64,000 bases of DNA from CAZCAC01 sp964496575 (lineage in GTDB: Bacteria; Planctomycetota; UBA1135; GCA-002686595), in the NCBI GenBank assembly GCA_964496575.1, contig CAZCAC010000034.1, positions 1-64,000 of the forward strand, in the 5' to 3' direction. This document shows positions 1 to 7,350 of the stretch, in pieces. Under the pieces are notes generated by a model, which saw only the letters and a program-made list of their open reading frames with translations, ran no database searches and was not told the origin of the DNA. A program made the position numbers and the translations under genes. The stretch's first letter is position 1; each line of letters begins with the position of its first letter.

Positions 1-80
1 ATCCGAACTCCGTGATTCTCCTCCGTGATCTCCGCCTGCTCTGCGAGCTTCTCCGCGCCTCCGTGTGAAACTCTGGAGCC
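1..80. repeat. Low-complexity CTCCGTG/CTCTGCG repeat
   Basis: The first 80 bases are built from reiterated heptamer-like words (CTCCGTG, GATCTCCGC, CTCTGCG, GTGAAAC). The same words recur in a second intergenic copy near 11.68-11.85 kb. This looks like a dispersed non-coding repeat family rather than coding sequence. The copy may extend beyond the left edge of the window. Its function is unknown. Confidence 0.5.
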
Positions 81-140
81 CGGACCATGGGGCTGCCGTG
101 ATGTTGTCGAGGCGCATAGCGCTTCCCCGCTCACGAACCC

Positions 141-167
141 GGCCCGCCCGGTGAGACCGAGCGGGCC
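141..167 (-). terminator. Hairpin downstream of asnA
   Basis: On the minus strand the sequence forms a stem GGCCCGC/GCGGGCC with a nested CGGT/ACCG stem and a CTC loop. It lies about 30 bases past the asnA stop codon. No run of T follows, so it is a likely but not classical intrinsic terminator. Confidence 0.5.
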
Positions 168-197
168 GATGGGGCTGAAGAGAACGGACCGAGCGTC

Positions 198-1325
198 CTA
201 CTCGAGGACGTGGATGTTCCGCTCCTCGCAGATCTCCTTCAGCTGGTCTGGCCAGACCGTGACACTGACCTCGCCGAGGTGCGCCTTGCGCATCAGGTAC
301 ATGTAGACACGCGACTGACCGATCCCGCCGCCGATGCTCAGCGGCACGCGGTCCTGCAGGATGTCCTGGTGGTAGCGCTGGTCGAGCTCGTCCTCGCGGT
401 TCGCTTCCTTCATCTGGAGCTTCAGCGTCTCCTTGGTGACGCGGACGCCCATCGAGGTGAGCTCGTGGCGGCGCTCGGTGATGTAGTTCCAGACCAGGAT
501 GTCACCGTTGAGGCCGTGCATCGGCCGACCGTCCTTCGAAGTGGTCGGGGTGATCCAGTCGTCGTAGTCGGCGGCGCGCATCTCGTGCGGGTAGCCGTCG
601 TCGAGCGTCCAGCCGATCCCGTAGATGAAGACCGCCTTCTTCTCCTTGAGGATCGCCGTCTCCCGCTGCTTGCGCGGCAGGTCGGGGTACTTGGCCAGGA
701 GGTCCTCGGCGTGAATGAAGTAGAGCTCCTCCGGCGGATCCGGGATGTCGTCGGTCTTGAGCTGCGGGTACATCTTCTCGACGTGCATGTAGGCGCCGCG
801 AAGGACCTTCCAGATCTTCTGCACGACGTCGGTGAGGAGGTCGAGGTTGCGCTGATCGTCGGTGATCACGCGCTCCCAGTCCCACTGGTCGACGTAGGAG
901 CTGTGGTCGTGGTCGAGGAAGTAGTCCTTGCGGACCGCTTTCATGTCGGTGCAGATCCCTTCGCCGACCTTGCAGCCGAATTGCTGGAGGGCCCAGCGCT
1001 TCCACTTGGTCGCGGCCTGGACGACCGAGCCGTTGAGGCGCGGCTCGATGCCGAGCCCGCAGGGGAACTCGACCGGCGTGCGGGAGCCGTCGCGGTCCAG
1101 CATGTCGTTGAAACCGCTCTCCCGGGTGACGATGAGGGGAACCTGCACCATCTGCAGTCCCAGCTCCTTGCACAAGCCATCCTCGATGAAGCGCTTGGCC
1201 TCGAAGAGGGCCTTCATCGTCTCCATCGGCGTCAGGATCGAGCTGTAGTTCTTCGGCAGGATCTTCGCCACCTCTTCGTAGGTCGAAATACCAGGCCCGG
1301 CCAGGTCGGCTTGCTTACTGGTCAT
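198..1325 (-). CDS. asnA: Aspartate--ammonia ligase (asparagine synthetase A)
   Basis: Ammonia-dependent asparagine synthetase, which makes asparagine from aspartate, ammonia and ATP in the cytoplasm. The protein is 375 residues, somewhat longer than the roughly 330 of the enterobacterial enzyme. The class II synthetase-like core is evident: an HSSYVDQWDWE segment in the first half and the ATP-site motif SIGGGIGQSR near the C-terminus. The frame remains open far upstream, but the ATG at 1323-1325 is chosen because GAGGTG lies at the right distance before it and the family N-terminus begins shortly after. It is downstream of, and co-oriented with, the hemerythrin gene, with a 236-base gap that makes co-transcription uncertain. 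Confidence 0.95.
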   Translation of the reverse strand: MTSKQADLAGPGISTYEEVAKILPKNYSSILTPMETMKALFEAKRFIEDGLCKELGLQMVQVPLIVTRESGFNDMLDRDGSRTPVEFPCGLGIEPRLNGSVVQAATKWKRWALQQFGCKVGEGICTDMKAVRKDYFLDHDHSSYVDQWDWERVITDDQRNLDLLTDVVQKIWKVLRGAYMHVEKMYPQLKTDDIPDPPEELYFIHAEDLLAKYPDLPRKQRETAILKEKKAVFIYGIGWTLDDGYPHEMRAADYDDWITPTTSKDGRPMHGLNGDILVWNYITERRHELTSMGVRVTKETLKLQMKEANREDELDQRYHQDILQDRVPLSIGGGIGQSRVYMYLMRKAHLGEVSVTVWPDQLKEICEERNIHVLE

Positions 1326-1561
1326 GTGTTCACCTCGGGAATCAAGAAGCCTATTCGTCGCTCTGCGTCGCGCCGTCATGGGCGCGGAAACCGCAAAGGA
1401 TAGCAGCTTGCCGTCCCGGGGCGCTACGGGCCGAGGTGCGGGATTCCTGGTGGTTCCGCTACGGAAATGGGCGGAGCGGGTTCGGGCCTTGGGCGCAGGG
1501 GCAGCGCTCGGCGACCGGAACGAATCGCCTTCCCGGAGCAACTGAGCCGTTCGGCGGCCTC

Positions 1562-2509
1562 CTACTCCTCCGCCAGCAATCTCCGCTGGCCTTCCAGCGC
1601 CCGGATGCCCGCGACGTCCTGCACCACCTCCAGCGCGCCCAGATACGTTCCCGCCTTGTCGCGCACCGGGTAGTAGCGGATGTGGACGAACTTGGGGCCC
1701 ATCTCGATCCAGAACTCGGCGACCTCTCGCTTGCCCGCCTTGAAGTCGGAGAGGATCCGGTTGACCAGGTGCACGCTGTGCGGCGGGTGGCAGTCCTGGA
1801 CGGCCGTTTCGATCGCCGACCGATTGCGCGGGAAGATCTTGTCGTGGTCCTCGTGGCTGAAGTACCGGACCCGGTCGTCGGCGTCGACGAAGGAGAGCTC
1901 CACCGGGAGGGTGTTGAGGATGCACCCGAGGACGTCGGGATCGAGGTCGGTGGAGAGGTCCCGGACCTCGCCACCCGTGACGAGCTTCTCCGCCAGAGCG
2001 TAGTATTTCTGATGCGTATCCGAGCCCAGCGAGCTCTCGACGGCCTCGATCCCGTCGGCGATCGCCTGAGCATCGGCCTCGCTCATCACCTTCGCCGCCA
2101 TCGGGTAGAGGATGTCGTTCTCCTTCCAGTAGTGCTCCTTGCACAGGGCGGCGTAGTCGCCGAAGGCCTGCTTGAAGCCCGGCAGCGCCGAGGAGTCACC
2201 GCCGGCGAACGCCGTCCCGCTCTCCTTGATCCTCGCCACCAGGCCGCGCTGCTGTTCGTGCTCCACCAGCATCACCCCCAGCGGACCTCCCTCGGCGGGG
2301 ATCCCGCGCTCCTGGATCAGGGGGAAGAGGTGGTCCTCCTCCTTCTTGTTGTGGCACGCCTCGACGTACCCGGAGAGGAACTCCACCGTGTCGGCGATGA
2401 ACGCGGGGGACGGGCCCCCGGGCTCGGCGAGGGTCTTCTCCACGGCGGCGAAGACCTTCTCGATCGTGGTGTGGTCCTCGGTCAGGAGGTCGTTCCAGCT
2501 GCGGGTCAT
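1562..2509 (-). CDS. Hemerythrin-domain protein with C-terminal PAS domain
   Basis: A 315-residue cytoplasmic protein. The N-terminal half (about 1-160) is a hemerythrin HHE helical bundle with histidine/carboxylate ligands at HTTIEKV, HNKKEEDHLFP, VEHEQQR and HYWKENDILYP, the pattern expected for a di-iron site. The C-terminal half (about 185-300) matches the DUF438/PAS_10 type of PAS domain, with PVELSFVDADDRVRYF and a later RYYPVRDKAG strand. Family members bind O2 or NO or help repair iron-sulfur clusters; which applies here is not shown by sequence. A perfect FNR/Dnr-type box lies about 155 bases upstream, which suggests induction by low oxygen or NO. Confidence 0.88.
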   Translation of the reverse strand: MTRSWNDLLTEDHTTIEKVFAAVEKTLAEPGGPSPAFIADTVEFLSGYVEACHNKKEEDHLFPLIQERGIPAEGGPLGVMLVEHEQQRGLVARIKESGTAFAGGDSSALPGFKQAFGDYAALCKEHYWKENDILYPMAAKVMSEADAQAIADGIEAVESSLGSDTHQKYYALAEKLVTGGEVRDLSTDLDPDVLGCILNTLPVELSFVDADDRVRYFSHEDHDKIFPRNRSAIETAVQDCHPPHSVHLVNRILSDFKAGKREVAEFWIEMGPKFVHIRYYPVRDKAGTYLGALEVVQDVAGIRALEGQRRLLAEE

Positions 2510-2664
2510 CTCTGATGCTCCTTGGTCTTCCTGTGGGCAACCGGATTCCGGGCTGCCGGGTGGTTCGAAACCGGGCGGCGGGTCGGTACGGACCCTGATC
2601 GCGGGAAGGCTATAGCCCTCGCCCGTCCCTGGCCACCTTCGGACGGGTTTCCTTCGGCCGTGAC

Positions 2665-2678
2665 TTGATGTCCGTCAA
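2665..2678 (-). promoter_or_regulatory. FNR/Dnr-type operator
   Basis: The 14-base site TTGATGTCCGTCAA has the TTGA-N6-TCAA architecture of CRP/FNR-family operators (FNR consensus TTGAT-N4-ATCAA). It lies between the aminotransferase stop (2707) and the hemerythrin start (2509). If the factor bound around -41.5, transcription of the hemerythrin gene would start near 2620-2640. A single match by chance in 64 kb is possible, but its position in front of an O2/NO-binding protein is apt. Confidence 0.55.
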
Positions 2679-2706
2679 GGGGGGTGGATCCGGGCCGTTT
2701 CGGTGG

Positions 2707-4122
2707 TCAGGACCCGCTCACGTACCGGTTGTGGAACTCGATCCACGACGGGAGGACCGTCTCCAGGAGCTCGTACCCCGGGAGGAAGGCGATCCGGAGG
2801 TGGGCCGTGCCCGCCGCCTGGCCGAAACCAGAGCCGTTCACCGTGCACAGCCCCGTCTCCTCGAGGAGCGCCATGCAATACTCGAAGTCGCCGGTCCCGG
2901 GGGGGAGCACGCCGAGGCGGGGGAAGAGGTACATCGCGCCGATGCGGCCGAAGCACTCGACTTCCTTCATCTCCCCGAACGCCTCGCGGATCCGCGTCGC
3001 CTTCGCCTCCAGGTCGCCGAGGATGCGGGCCCGTTCGGCGGCGAAGAGCTCGTACGGCTCGCTCCCTTCCTCGGGAGGGGAGACCATCAGGTAGGTCAGC
3101 ACCTGGCCGATGGTGTTCGGGCAAAGGCTGACCGAGGCCATCTTGTAGAGGATCTCCGCGAAGTTCGCGTCAGTCCCCTCGATCTTCGGAGGGTTGCGCA
3201 CCTCGACGTAACCGCCGCGATGGCCGCATTCGCCGTAGAATCCCTTGGAGACGCTGTGCAGGCTGAAGAGCGGGACTTCTCGCGAGCCCATCACCTTGGC
3301 GAAGGAGACGAACTCGGCGCCGTAGACGTTCTCCTGGTAGACCTCGTCGGCGATCACCACCAGCCCGTGCTCCTCGGCGAAGTCGAGTACGTCGCGCACG
3401 CTCTCCTCGGGCAGGATCGCGCCGGTGGGGTTGCCGGGGTTGATCACCACGATTCCCTTGACGGTCGTGCCCTGCTTCTTCGCTTCCTCGAGGGAACGCT
3501 CCAGCTCGGCGCGGGAGAGCGTCCAGCCGCCCTCCTCGTCGGGGTAGTAGTCGACCTGCCGACCGCCACACTTGGTGATCGTCGCCGAGTACAGCGGGTA
3601 CTGCGGGATCGGGATCATGATCCCGTCACTCGGCTGCGCGGTGAGCACCTCGATGATGTAGCGCACCGCCTCGCTGGCGCCGTTGGTGAGGAAGACGTGC
3701 TCGGGGCGCGACGGGACCAGACCATCGCCACCGCCGTCGCGCCGGTCGATGAACGCCGCGACCGCCTCGCGGATGAAGGCGGGACCGTTGCTGTCGGAGT
3801 ACGCGCCCACTCCCGTCTCCAGCCCCTTCAGGATCCGCTCGGCGGTGTCGAGTACCGCGTCGGGGAGCATCGCGATCCCGGTGTCCCCGAGCCTGGCCTT
3901 GAGCTCTCGCTCCCGGGCGATCTGACCCGAGTTCTCCAGCAGACCGAGGATCTGGCGGTAGTAGGTGAGCGGCTGCTGCCCCAGCGCCTGCGGGTTGCCT
4001 ATGTTGCAGGGGATGATCTTCTTGCCCGCTTTCTTGAGCTCCGCCGCGCGCAGGGGAATCGGACCCCGCACGGCGTACTCCATCTCGAGGATGTTGCTGT
4101 TGGCGACGATGTTCGCGTTCAT
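2707..4122 (-). CDS. Alanine-type class I aminotransferase
   Basis: A fold-type I PLP enzyme of 471 residues, the size of eukaryote-like alanine aminotransferases rather than the usual 390-residue bacterial AspC group. Diagnostic segments are the N-terminal MEYAVRGPIPLRA and CNIGNPQALGQ, the cofactor-phosphate loop LTNGASEAVRYI, IPQYPLYSA, INPGNPTG, ADEVYQENVY, and the Schiff-base lysine in SVSKGFYGECGHRGGY. It probably catalyses alanine:2-oxoglutarate (or glyoxylate) transamination. The start codon lies 8 bases beyond the stop of the downstream gene's neighbour, so it likely forms an operon with the class V enzyme transcribed just before it. Substrate specificity is inferred. Confidence 0.9.
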   Translation of the reverse strand: MNANIVANSNILEMEYAVRGPIPLRAAELKKAGKKIIPCNIGNPQALGQQPLTYYRQILGLLENSGQIARERELKARLGDTGIAMLPDAVLDTAERILKGLETGVGAYSDSNGPAFIREAVAAFIDRRDGGGDGLVPSRPEHVFLTNGASEAVRYIIEVLTAQPSDGIMIPIPQYPLYSATITKCGGRQVDYYPDEEGGWTLSRAELERSLEEAKKQGTTVKGIVVINPGNPTGAILPEESVRDVLDFAEEHGLVVIADEVYQENVYGAEFVSFAKVMGSREVPLFSLHSVSKGFYGECGHRGGYVEVRNPPKIEGTDANFAEILYKMASVSLCPNTIGQVLTYLMVSPPEEGSEPYELFAAERARILGDLEAKATRIREAFGEMKEVECFGRIGAMYLFPRLGVLPPGTGDFEYCMALLEETGLCTVNGSGFGQAAGTAHLRIAFLPGYELLETVLPSWIEFHNRYVSGS

Positions 4123-4132
4123 CGGGAATCTC

Positions 4133-5314
4133 CTACTTCTTGATCACGTTGCCGGAAACCTCGTTCACGGCCACGATCGCCGCATCGATGTCACTCATGT
4201 CGTTCATCGGCCCGACGCTCATCCGCACCGTGCCGCGCGGAGAGGTGTCCATGTGGTCGTGGATCAGCGGTGCGCAATGGAGCCCGGTCCGGGTGGCGAT
4301 GTTGTGATCGACGTCGAGCATCGTGCCGGTGTCCATCGCATCGTGGCCCTCGATCGAGAAAGAGACGACCGGCAGGCGATGCTCGAGGCTGGTCGTCCCG
4401 TGTACGGTCACGCGGTCAATCTGGAGCAACGCGGCCTGCAGCTTCGCGGCCATCTCCATCTCGTGCCGATAGATGTTGTCCATGCCGCGCTCGTCGATCC
4501 AGTCCTGTGCCAGCAGCAGGCCGACGATGCCGAGCAGGTTGCAGGTGCCGACCTCCAGCCGGTAGGGGTAGAAGTCGAGGTGCAGCGGCACCGCGGACTC
4601 GACCCCGGTTCCGCCGTAGCGCGTGTGGCGCACGTCGAGCCCCTCCCGGACGTACAGACCGCCGATTCCACCGGGTCCCAGCAGCGACTTGTGACCGGTG
4701 AATGCCAGCGCGTCGATGTTCATCGCCTGCATGTCGATCGGTACGACCCCGGCCGTCTGCGCCGTGTCGACCACGAAGGTGATTCCGCGCTCCCGGCAGA
4801 GCTTGCCGATCTCCGCCACCGGCTGGATGGCGCCGACGACGTTCGAGCCGTGGTTGACCACCACCAGCCTGGTGTTCTTCTTGAAGTGCTTCGCGATCTC
4901 GTCCGGATCGACGCGACAGTCCGCCCCGCAGGCGACGAAGTCGTGGGTGATGATCCCGTCCTTGGCCAGGTGGTTGAGTGGTCGGATCACCGAGTTGTGC
5001 TCGAGCACCGTCGAAACCACGTGGTCGCCCTTCTCGACCAGTCCCTGGATGAGGATGTTCAGGGCCTCGGAGGCGTTGTAGTTGAAGCACAGTCGCTCGG
5101 GCACCGTCCCGCCGAAGAACTCGGTCAGTCGCTTCCGCGACTTCTCGATCAGGTTGCCGCCGACCATGCAGAGGTCGAAGCCCGAGCGTCCCGGATTGAC
5201 CCCGTACTTCTGGTACGCTTCGACCATCCCGTGGAGCACCTCGGGAGGTTTGGGGAAGACCGTGGCCGCGTTGTCCAGGTAGATGACGTTCTCGATGCCC
5301 TCGGGGATATCCAT
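4133..5314 (-). CDS. Class V aminotransferase, cysteine desulfurase family
   Basis: A 393-residue PLP enzyme of the NifS/SufS superfamily. It opens with VIYLDNAATVFPKPP and NPGRSGFD, as in the EF2568-like cysteine desulfurase subfamily. It has the PLP-binding histidine region VLEHNSVIRPL, the Schiff-base lysine in FTGHKSLLGPGG and a catalytic-loop cysteine in RTGLHCAPL. Such enzymes release sulfur (or selenium) from cysteine or selenocysteine. The start at 5312-5314 is chosen because the conserved N-terminus begins there; the frame is open further upstream but encodes an arginine/proline-rich non-conserved stretch. It is followed by the alanine-type aminotransferase after 10 bases. Some members of this subfamily are found near selenium genes, which is of interest given the selenoprotein at 30.8 kb. 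Confidence 0.88.
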   Translation of the reverse strand: MDIPEGIENVIYLDNAATVFPKPPEVLHGMVEAYQKYGVNPGRSGFDLCMVGGNLIEKSRKRLTEFFGGTVPERLCFNYNASEALNILIQGLVEKGDHVVSTVLEHNSVIRPLNHLAKDGIITHDFVACGADCRVDPDEIAKHFKKNTRLVVVNHGSNVVGAIQPVAEIGKLCRERGITFVVDTAQTAGVVPIDMQAMNIDALAFTGHKSLLGPGGIGGLYVREGLDVRHTRYGGTGVESAVPLHLDFYPYRLEVGTCNLLGIVGLLLAQDWIDERGMDNIYRHEMEMAAKLQAALLQIDRVTVHGTTSLEHRLPVVSFSIEGHDAMDTGTMLDVDHNIATRTGLHCAPLIHDHMDTSPRGTVRMSVGPMNDMSDIDAAIVAVNEVSGNVIKK

Positions 5315-5576
5315 GCCGCGCTTCTTCGGTTCTGTCGGGGATCCATGACTCGACGGGCGGAGCCGTCCGGCCCTCGCCCGCCCCGGCCTGAGACGGCCGG
5401 CGAAGGATGATAAACCGGCATCGCGGGCATCACCAGCAGGGGGAGCCCGCTTCCCGGCTCGGATCCGGTTCCACGGGGCCGAATCGCTCATCTACGCCCG
5501 TTCCCGGCGCTCGATGCGAACTCGGTGCCGTCGGTCGAAGCGAGAGCGAGCCGCTCCCGAGGCCGCCGCGCCCAGG

Positions 5577-6815
5577 TCACCCGCAGCCGCCGCCACCCAG
5601 CGCCTTCTTCCGCTCGATCCGGACCTTGGGCACGAACTCGAGCTCGTGATCATCCGGACTGACATTGGCGGAGCGGTGAGCGCTGCCCATCGCCGCGCGG
5701 AAGAGGTGACGGAGCCGCTCCTCGCCGTCCGCGTCTCCGGCGGTGGCCGCCGGGGGGCAGTCCTCGTGGCCGACGTGTCCGAAGACCTCCAGCCAGTGGT
5801 TGAGTCCGCCCCCGAGCAGGTAGACGTTGGGCACGTCCTCCGCGACCAGGATCTTCCAGGCCTCGGTCGCGCGCTCCTCGTCCTCGCTGGTGAGCACGAT
5901 CACCGTGCCCTCGGGTTCCCGGAGCAGCTCGTCGACCTCGCCCGGCAGGTCCGCGACGGCGAACCGGCGCGCCCCCTGCAGGTGGAACAGGTTGAAGCTC
6001 CCTTCGCTGCGCACGTCGATCTGCAGCAGGTTGATCTGGTTGTCGTTCATCAGGTGCAAGAGCTCGGCCGGCTCGATCTGCACCTGGCGCCCGTCGAGCA
6101 GCGGCTGCTTCTCCGCGGAGACCCAGTTCCACTTCTCCGCGAGCCCGGGTTGGCCGATCCAGAGCACCAGCAGGCCGCCGGCCAGGAGCGCCGGCGCCAG
6201 GCGGCGGAGGGCCTTGCTCCCGGAGGCGCGGGCACGCTCCCCGAACAGCCGCTCCGAAACCTCCGCGCCAACGAACATCACCACCGCCGTCGAGACGACC
6301 AGGAGCGCGGTCAGCCCGGTCGAGAGCCCGAGCCACTCGGGCAACGACCAGCGCCCGTAGGCGGAGGAGTTCCAGAAGCCGGTGATCTCCGCGACCGTCT
6401 CGCCGAAGACGAAGATCCCGAACGTCGCGCCGAGGAAGAAGAACAGCCCATCGATCTTGAGCGTCGCCACCGCGACCAGCGAGGTCCCGGGACAGAAGCC
6501 GCCGACGATGAACCCGACGCCCATGATCAGTCCGCCGATGATCCCCGGCCACAGGTACGTCGGCGGCACCCAGATCCGGTCGTAGTCGAGCCAGCCCAGC
6601 CCGGAGAAGAGGAACACCAGGATCATCGCGGTGACGATCGCGGTGAACATCACCTTCAGGACGGTCATGTCCTTGAAGTAGAACTGCGCGGCGAGCTTTG
6701 GTGAGTTGGCGAAGCCGCTCATCTCCAGGGCCGCGCCGAAGCCGATCCCGATCAGGAGGTAGACGGCGTAGGCACCGATCGGCCCGAGCGCTTCCGAGAG
6801 GGCAAAGGGTCCCAT
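5577..6815 (-). CDS. YeeE/YedE transporter fused to rhodanese domain
   Basis: A 412-residue membrane protein. Residues 1-240 hold about six to seven hydrophobic segments and the family signatures GFGAALEMSGFAN and GGFCPGTSLVA, whose cysteine corresponds to those proposed to relay thiosulfate in YeeE (TsuA). After a short TM near 250 comes a rhodanese-like domain (about 285-380: LLQIDVRSEGSFNLFHLQGA). The usual rhodanese active-site cysteine position holds VLTSEDEERA, so it may lack sulfurtransferase activity and only bind. The C-terminus is cysteine-containing (GGGGCG). The ATG follows an AGGAGG site and lies 11 bases after the preceding YedE gene. Probable role: uptake of thiosulfate or a related sulfur (or selenium) species. 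Confidence 0.85.
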   Translation of the reverse strand: MGPFALSEALGPIGAYAVYLLIGIGFGAALEMSGFANSPKLAAQFYFKDMTVLKVMFTAIVTAMILVFLFSGLGWLDYDRIWVPPTYLWPGIIGGLIMGVGFIVGGFCPGTSLVAVATLKIDGLFFFLGATFGIFVFGETVAEITGFWNSSAYGRWSLPEWLGLSTGLTALLVVSTAVVMFVGAEVSERLFGERARASGSKALRRLAPALLAGGLLVLWIGQPGLAEKWNWVSAEKQPLLDGRQVQIEPAELLHLMNDNQINLLQIDVRSEGSFNLFHLQGARRFAVADLPGEVDELLREPEGTVIVLTSEDEERATEAWKILVAEDVPNVYLLGGGLNHWLEVFGHVGHEDCPPAATAGDADGEERLRHLFRAAMGSAHRSANVSPDDHELEFVPKVRIERKKALGGGGCG

Positions 6816-6826
6816 GAGCTCGCCTC

Positions 6827-7348
6827 CTAGTTCCACGCCTTGCGGAAGAAGTACGCCAGGGCGTAGCCACCGGCGAAGACCGCGAACATGAAGGCCCAGC
6901 TCCCCACGGAGAGGACCGCGCCGCCGGACAGCGCCTGCCCCGACGTGCAACCGCGCGCCAACCGGGCGCCGTAGCCCATGAAGGCGCCGCCCGCGAAGGC
7001 GAGGACCCAGCGCGCACCGACCGGGATTCGCGGCCCTCGGCCGGTCTCGATCTTGAGCCGCCGGTGCCACCAACCCGACGCGAAGCCGCCGACGAGGACT
7101 CCCAGCGTCAGGAAGACGATCCAGTGATCGAGCGGGTTCCTCGCGCCTCCCGCCAGGCTGGTCAGATAGCCGACGCGATCGACGTGTTCGGAGAAGAACA
7201 GGTCCTGCGCCCAGACCAGCACCCGGTTGATCCCCCCCGAGGCGCCGAGGCCGTTGCCGGTGAGGAAGAAGGCGAGGAACAGCACGATGCCCAGGAGCAC
7301 TCCACCCGCGTACGGGTCGAGGTAGGGGGCTTCTCCCTTGCTTCTCAT
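6827..7348 (-). CDS. YeeE/YedE family transporter (half-size)
   Basis: A 173-residue polytopic membrane protein with about four hydrophobic segments and the conserved ARLARGCTSGQALSGGA motif that carries the family cysteine. It is half the length of fused YeeE proteins and sits directly before a second YedE gene, so the pair resembles the split two-subunit arrangement of this family. Its ATG is two bases after the stop of the heptaheme cytochrome gene (TGACCATG), which implies translational coupling within the cytochrome operon. Confidence 0.88.
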   Translation of the reverse strand: MRSKGEAPYLDPYAGGVLLGIVLFLAFFLTGNGLGASGGINRVLVWAQDLFFSEHVDRVGYLTSLAGGARNPLDHWIVFLTLGVLVGGFASGWWHRRLKIETGRGPRIPVGARWVLAFAGGAFMGYGARLARGCTSGQALSGGAVLSVGSWAFMFAVFAGGYALAYFFRKAWN

Positions 7349-7350
7349 GG

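Noticed and set aside
198..2144. A fused minus-strand frame longer than AsnA, overlapping the hemerythrin gene.
   Set aside because: The extension is arginine/glycine/proline-rich and lies antisense to nothing conserved in that frame; the AsnA family N-terminus and a ribosome-binding site mark the start at 1325.
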